Positions 60,349-64,000 of a DNA stretch of 64,000 nucleotides are shown here, piece by piece (position 1 is the first letter of the stretch; each line of letters starts with the position of its first letter). The translations under genes were made by a program, and so were the position numbers. The notes below the pieces were generated by a model. That model searched no databases, was not told the DNA's origin, and was given only the letters and a program-made list of their open reading frames with translations. This stretch comes from Enterocloster asparagiformis. GTDB lineage: Bacteria > Bacillota > Clostridia > Lachnospirales > Lachnospiraceae. The DNA is taken from the NCBI GenBank assembly GCA_018380885.1, contig JAGZSY010000011.1:88334-152333 (forward strand), read 5' to 3'.

Positions 60349-60377
60349 TTTTCCACCGCGCACTTTTAGGCTATAAT
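60349..60377 (+). promoter_or_regulatory. Probable promoter of sdaAB-sdaAA
   Basis: TATAAT at 60372-60377 with a weak TTTTCC at 60349-60354, spaced 17. The leader of about 215 bases has hairpins GGCGCTT/AAGCGCC (about 60404-60424) and GGCTG/CAGCC with inner CCTGC/GCAGG (about 60451-60483), suggesting control after initiation. Confidence 0.5.
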
Positions 60378-60599
60378 ATAGGATGCCGGTTGGAAACGGG
60401 CCGGGCGCTTTTTAAAGAAGCGCCGGCCGAGGCTCCCGGCCGGCAGACGGCTGGCTCCTGCCCGCAGCAGGCGGACAGCCCATACGTTTCGCACAGGCAC
60501 GCGCCATGAAAGGCTTTGGCGTTTGCCACGCTGGCAGACGCCGGTACCAGGTTCAGGCTGGCTGCCCGCGCGAGAATAAACAGAAAGGTAGAAAAACTT

Positions 60600-61259
60600 A
60601 TGAATGTATTCGATATCCTGGGGCCCGTGATGATCGGCCCCTCCAGCTCCCACACCGCCGGAGCGGCCCGGATCGGGCGCATCGCCAGAACGCTTCTGGG
60701 CACCGAGCCGGTGAAAGCGGACATCCTGCTGCACGGCTCTTTTGCCAAAACCTACAAGGGCCACGGCACCGACAAGGCGCTGATCGCCGGCATCATGGGC
60801 ATGGAAACAGATGACCCGCGCATCCGCCTGGCCCCTGAGCTGGCCAGAAAGCAGGGGCTGGAGGTAAACATTTCCACCGGAGAGATCGACGGCGCCCACC
60901 CCAACACCGCCAGGGTGATCCTCACCGACGCGGACGGCCATGTGGTCATTCTCTTGGGCAGCAGCATCGGCGGAGGCAATATCCTGGTCCGGGAGATCAA
61001 CGGCATGGACGTATCCCTCACCGGCCAGCACACCACCCTCATCGTCCTGCACCGGGATGCCCCCGGCACCATCGCCTCTGTCACCGAGGTACTGGCCGAG
61101 GCGGGCGTCAACATCTGTAATTTCCGCCTGTCCCGCAAGCAAAAGGGCGGACAGGCTGTGATGACCATCGAGATCGACGGCAGCTTCGGCCAGGAGCTCA
61201 ACGACAAGGTCCGGATTCTGCCGAATATTTTCTCCAGCACAATGTTAAAGCCCATCTGA
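60600..61259 (+). CDS. sdaAB: L-serine dehydratase, iron-sulfur-dependent, beta subunit
   Basis: The 219-residue subunit has GPSSSHTAGAARIGRIAR at the N-terminus and a C-terminal ACT domain (HRDAPGTIASVTEVLAEAG). With the alpha subunit it deaminates serine to pyruvate and ammonia. The ACT domain may bind serine as a regulator. AAAGG lies 10 bases before ATG 60600; the longer open frame runs through leader hairpins. Confidence 0.94.
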   Translation: MNVFDILGPVMIGPSSSHTAGAARIGRIARTLLGTEPVKADILLHGSFAKTYKGHGTDKALIAGIMGMETDDPRIRLAPELARKQGLEVNISTGEIDGAHPNTARVILTDADGHVVILLGSSIGGGNILVREINGMDVSLTGQHTTLIVLHRDAPGTIASVTEVLAEAGVNICNFRLSRKQKGGQAVMTIEIDGSFGQELNDKVRILPNIFSSTMLKPI

Positions 61260-61346
61260 CGGGGCCAAACCGCGCGCAGCCGCGGCGCATATCCCCGGCA
61301 GCTCGGCAAATAATATCATTATTATAGAACGGAAAGGAATTTTCCT

Positions 61347-62288
61347 ATGGAAATCGAATTCAACTACAACTCCCTCGCCTCCCTGATCGCGGCCGCTGAG
61401 ACCTCCGGCCTGCCCATCTCCCAGCTGGTGCTGACCCAGCAGGCGGAGCAGATGGAACAGAGCGAGGAGGAAATCTATCGTCATATGGAGGAGACTTACC
61501 GCGTTATGGCCTCCTGTATTGCCCCCGGCTGCGCCCCTGACCTGCGCAGCACCAGCGGCCTGACCGGCGGCAGCGCCTACAAGATGAGCCAGGTCTCCAA
61601 ATCCGGCAAAAGCCTGACCGGCTCCCTGCTCTCCGGCGCCCTTTACCGCGCCCTGGCGGTTTCGGAGCTGAACGCCTCCATGGGCCGCATCGTGGCCGCC
61701 CCCACAGCCGGAAGCTGCGGCATCCTGCCCGCGGCCCTGCTGACCATGCAGGAGGAGCGCGGCATCTCGGAGCGCGACTGCGTCATGTCCCTGTTCACCG
61801 CCTCCGCGGTGGGCATCGTCATCGCCAACAACGCCAGCCTGGCCGGAGCCCAGGGCGGCTGCCAGGCGGAGTGCGGCTCCGCCGCAGCTATGGCGGCCGC
61901 GGCCATCACCGAGCTGGCCGGCGGCACCCCGGCGATGATCTCCCACGCCGTGGCCATTGCCCTGAAAAATATTCTCGGCCTGGTCTGCGACCCGGTGGCC
62001 GGTCTGGTGGAAATCCCCTGTATCAAGCGGAACGCCTCCGGCGTGGCCGGCGCGTTCGTGGCCGCTGAGCTGGCTCTGGCCGGCATTGAGAGCGCCATCC
62101 CCGCCGACGAGGTCATCTGGGCCATGAAAAAGGTGGGAGACGCCATGTCCTCCACCCTCAAGGAGACAGCCGAGGGCGGTCTGGCCGCCACCCCCACCGG
62201 CCGCAGGCTCCACGAGCAGGTGTTCGGCACCGCGGCGGACGGCCTGGCCGGCGGCTGCGCCGCCTGCGGCGGGTGTCCCGAGCAGTAA
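61347..62288 (+). CDS. sdaAA: L-serine dehydratase, iron-sulfur-dependent, alpha subunit
   Basis: The 313-residue catalytic subunit carries the cysteines of the oxygen-sensitive 4Fe-4S cluster in GGCQAECGSA and GLVCDPVAG, plus SCGILPAAL and STSGLTGGSAYKM. AAAGGA precedes the ATG. The C-terminus has a further cysteine group (CAACGGCPEQ). It is 87 bases after sdaAB in one operon. Confidence 0.95.
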   Translation: MEIEFNYNSLASLIAAAETSGLPISQLVLTQQAEQMEQSEEEIYRHMEETYRVMASCIAPGCAPDLRSTSGLTGGSAYKMSQVSKSGKSLTGSLLSGALYRALAVSELNASMGRIVAAPTAGSCGILPAALLTMQEERGISERDCVMSLFTASAVGIVIANNASLAGAQGGCQAECGSAAAMAAAAITELAGGTPAMISHAVAIALKNILGLVCDPVAGLVEIPCIKRNASGVAGAFVAAELALAGIESAIPADEVIWAMKKVGDAMSSTLKETAEGGLAATPTGRRLHEQVFGTAADGLAGGCAACGGCPEQ

Positions 62289-62313
62289 GGCAGACTCCAT
62301 CCCCAAGCCCCAG

Positions 62314-62341
62314 CGGGCCGGCTTGACCGCCGGCCCGTTTT
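62314..62341. terminator. Terminator between sdaAA and gpr
   Basis: CGGGCCGGC pairs with GCCGGCCCG around a 6-base loop, followed by TTTT, between convergent genes. Confidence 0.85.
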
Positions 62342-62352
62342 CCAAAATTTCT

Positions 62353-63351
62353 CTAAAATACCGCCCGGTGGATTCCCTCCGAGATTGTAAAGCTCAACTG
62401 CTTCACCGTCTCGTCGATATCCGGCGGCGTCACGTACAATGGGCCGAACTCCGGCTCCAACAGCTCCCGGATCAGCTCGTACTGTTCCTCGGAGTCCATA
62501 TCTCCCACCCACTTGCCTGTGGCCTTTGTGTTTTCGCTCTGGGACAGGGCGTTTATGAGGGCGGACACAGTATCGTGGACTATGGCCGCCGCGCCCACCA
62601 CGGTGGGCACGCCGATGGCCAGCACCGGCACCCCCAGGCTCTCCTCTGTCAGGCTGTGGCGGTGGTTTCCCACTCCCGAACCCGGATGAATCCCTGTATC
62701 CGTCAGCTGAATGGTAGTTCCCAGCCTGCGCACGCTCCTGGCCGCCAGGGCGTCGATGACGATAAGCATCTGCGGGTGGGTCTGGTGAATCACTCCCTTG
62801 AGAATCTCAGCTGTCTCCATACCGGTCTGAGCCATAACGCCGGGGATGATTCCGCTGATCGCGGGCAAATCCCTCTTTTTCAGAAAATCCTCCCCGTACT
62901 CCCCCGCCAGATGCCGGGTCACCTGAAGGTTGTTCAGGACCCGCGGCCCCAGGGAATCCGGCGTGACCGAAGGATTACCCAATCCCACCACCAGAACAGA
63001 GAGCGTTTCCCGCTCCCCGCCCTTTAGCATCTGCCTCATCAGCTTTTTCAGCTGGCTGCCCAGCTCGTCGGATATCTCGCTGTGGTACTCGTCGTCCTTT
63101 TTCGACAGCCTGTCCGCCTCCAGGGTCAGATAAGTGCCCATGGGCTTTCCCATGGCTCTCGCTCCCTGCTCGTTTAAAATACGCACCTCCGTCAATTTCA
63201 CGCCCGTCTGCTTGCGGTCCCACTCTCTCAAGGACACGCCGGATACCTCCCCGCCGTCGCCCTCAAAGCTCTCCCGCTCCTCCAGCGCCAGGTCCGTGCG
63301 CACCTCAAACTGTCCGATTCTGCCTTTTTCCATCTCTTCCATTTCCTTCAT
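62353..63351 (-). CDS. gpr: GPR spore germination protease
   Basis: The 332-residue aspartic-type protease degrades small acid-soluble spore proteins on germination. Features are the N-terminal QFEVRTDLALEERE propeptide site, VGLGNPSVTPDSLGPRV and IVIDALAARSVRRLGTTIQL with the catalytic aspartates. The start is uncertain among ATGs at 63351, 63342 and 63333. In many Firmicutes spoIIP follows directly; here it is at 42620-43921. Confidence 0.93.
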   Translation of the reverse strand: MKEMEEMEKGRIGQFEVRTDLALEERESFEGDGGEVSGVSLREWDRKQTGVKLTEVRILNEQGARAMGKPMGTYLTLEADRLSKKDDEYHSEISDELGSQLKKLMRQMLKGGERETLSVLVVGLGNPSVTPDSLGPRVLNNLQVTRHLAGEYGEDFLKKRDLPAISGIIPGVMAQTGMETAEILKGVIHQTHPQMLIVIDALAARSVRRLGTTIQLTDTGIHPGSGVGNHRHSLTEESLGVPVLAIGVPTVVGAAAIVHDTVSALINALSQSENTKATGKWVGDMDSEEQYELIRELLEPEFGPLYVTPPDIDETVKQLSFTISEGIHRAVF

Positions 63352-63416
63352 CCGCCTTTCTCACATTCTATAAGGAATATTTTTGCAAAAACCTCCTGAA
63401 AATATGTATTTAGATA

Positions 63417-63445
63417 TTGACTTTTCTCCCTATATTCGCTAAAAT
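63417..63445 (+). promoter_or_regulatory. Promoter of rpsT
   Basis: TTGACT (63417-63422) and TAAAAT (63440-63445) are 17 bases apart; leader about 85 bases. Confidence 0.75.
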
Positions 63446-63536
63446 ACAAAGGTATGTTTACATTGAACTGTCCGTGTCCAGGCTTTGATGGAAAACACAA
63501 AGATAATTATTCATTAAGAAACGGAGGTGTATTTCA

Positions 63537-63800
63537 TTGGCTAACATTAAATCTGCTAAGAAGAGAATTTTAGTAAACGAGACAAAAGCTGCTAGAAACA
63601 AGGCGATCCGGTCTAAGGTTAAAACTATGGTGAAGAAGGTTGAAGCTGCTGTTGCTGCTGGGGACAAGGCTGCTGCCCAGGCTGCTCTGCTGACTGCTAC
63701 TTCTGAGATCGACAAGGCTTGCACAAAGGGCGTGTACCACAAGAACACTGCTTCCCGCAAAGTGAGCCGTTTATCCAAGGCTGTTAATTCCATCGCTTAA
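63537..63800 (+). CDS. rpsT: Ribosomal protein S20
   Basis: The 87-residue basic protein matches S20 (ANIKSAKKRILVNETKAARN, TKGVYHKNTASRKVSRL). It starts with TTG, 8 bases after GGAGG; rare starts are common for rpsT and allow feedback control. Codons are strongly biased (GCT, AAG), unlike its GC-rich neighbours, as expected for high expression. Confidence 0.97.
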   Translation: MANIKSAKKRILVNETKAARNKAIRSKVKTMVKKVEAAVAAGDKAAAQAALLTATSEIDKACTKGVYHKNTASRKVSRLSKAVNSIA

Positions 63801-63820
63801 TAGATAGAGACAACCTTTCT

Positions 63821-63852
63821 CCTTCCGGACCAACCCACCGGGAGGATTTTTT
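63821..63852 (+). terminator. Terminator of rpsT
   Basis: CCTTCCGG pairs with CCGGGAGG around a 9-base loop, followed by TTTTTT. Confidence 0.85.
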
Positions 63853-63909
63853 ATGCCCTTTTTCCAAAGTGCTGCGCCGTCCGGCGCGACGACGCTGCAA
63901 AAAATCATG

Positions 63910-64000
63910 ACCACCCGTCAAACGGGTGGTTTGCTCGCCCCTATAAGGGGCAGTTACCGGCCAGCGCCTAAAGACGCTGGCTTTCACTACGTTCAAGCCA
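63910..64000. mobile_element. Hairpin cluster resembling the end of an IS200/IS605-type element (cut by window edge)
   Basis: Three hairpins follow one another: ACCACCCGT/ACGGGTGGT (63910-63930), GCCCC/GGGGC (63937-63951) and GCCAGCG/CGCTGGC (63960-63981). Tandem subterminal hairpins at the end of a non-coding stretch are typical of IS200/IS605 and related REP-type elements. The transposase, if any, lies outside. Confidence 0.5.

Overview
The window looks like chromosomal DNA from a spore-forming, anaerobic member of the Clostridia, most likely Lachnospiraceae (inference). The evidence is high-GC coding sequence with AT-rich promoters, sporulation genes (spoIIP, gpr, a spoVAF-like gene), an oxygen-sensitive iron-sulfur serine dehydratase, and low-GC-type housekeeping neighbours (rpoD, lepA, hemW, rpsT). 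No rRNA or tRNA gene was recognised.

Region by region. (1) 1-5480: the 5' end of a leftward LysR gene, then a rightward operon of a YgeY-like M20 hydrolase, a YfcC-family carrier, diaminopropionate ammonia-lyase and a second YgeY-like hydrolase; this looks like catabolism of a diaminopropionate-type amino acid or conjugate. (2) 5623-11795: a leftward ABC operon in the same order as E. coli ugpBAECQ plus a LacI repressor, divergent from a PHP phosphoesterase. (3) 12952-24169: glutamine synthetase, an HPr, queH, rpoD, a lipid kinase, mutY, birA, ornithine carbamoyltransferase, a patatin, an NfeD-like stub and a SpoU methyltransferase. (4) 24166-31288: nadE, tcdA, a repeat-rich MarR regulator with a clear autoregulatory promoter, an unknown protein, a YitT protein and an Rrf2 regulator. 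(5) 31380-31594: a promoter- and terminator-bounded structured RNA candidate. (6) 31795-43921: spoVAF-like, galT, a Gx transporter/FMN-binding/NusG-II trio, a zinc-ribbon LRR membrane protein, an AlkD-like protein, hemW, lepA and spoIIP.

(7) 44171-59264 is the outstanding region: a catabolic island with a bacterial microcompartment. A leftward operon encodes a class II (fuculose-phosphate-type) aldolase with a C-terminal encapsulation-like helix, a CoA-acylating aldehyde dehydrogenase with an N-terminal one, four single-domain BMC shell proteins, PduL, a BMC vertex protein and an iron alcohol dehydrogenase. Its partners are a DeoR regulator, a galactitol-type PTS (IIA, IIB, IIC) with its own enzyme I and HPr, and a divergent operon of an RpiB-like isomerase, a TIM-like isomerase and a RuBisCO-like protein that keeps the metal-binding KDDE motif but lacks key carboxylase residues. 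TIM-like plus RpiB-like pairs are known from tetrulose-phosphate (erythritol/threitol) pathways, and one RuBisCO-like family makes L-erythrulose 1-phosphate from a branched sugar-acid phosphate. The suggested job is PTS uptake of a polyol or sugar acid, rearrangement by the RuBisCO-like protein and isomerases, and aldol cleavage with disposal of the aldehyde inside the compartment. The substrate is unknown.

(8) 59381-64000: a secreted CAP-domain protein, sdaAB/sdaAA, the spore protease gpr, rpsT, and at the right edge a hairpin cluster like the end of an IS200/IS605-type element. In many Firmicutes rpsT, gpr, spoIIP, lepA and hemW lie together; here the microcompartment island and the serine dehydratase genes lie between gpr and spoIIP.
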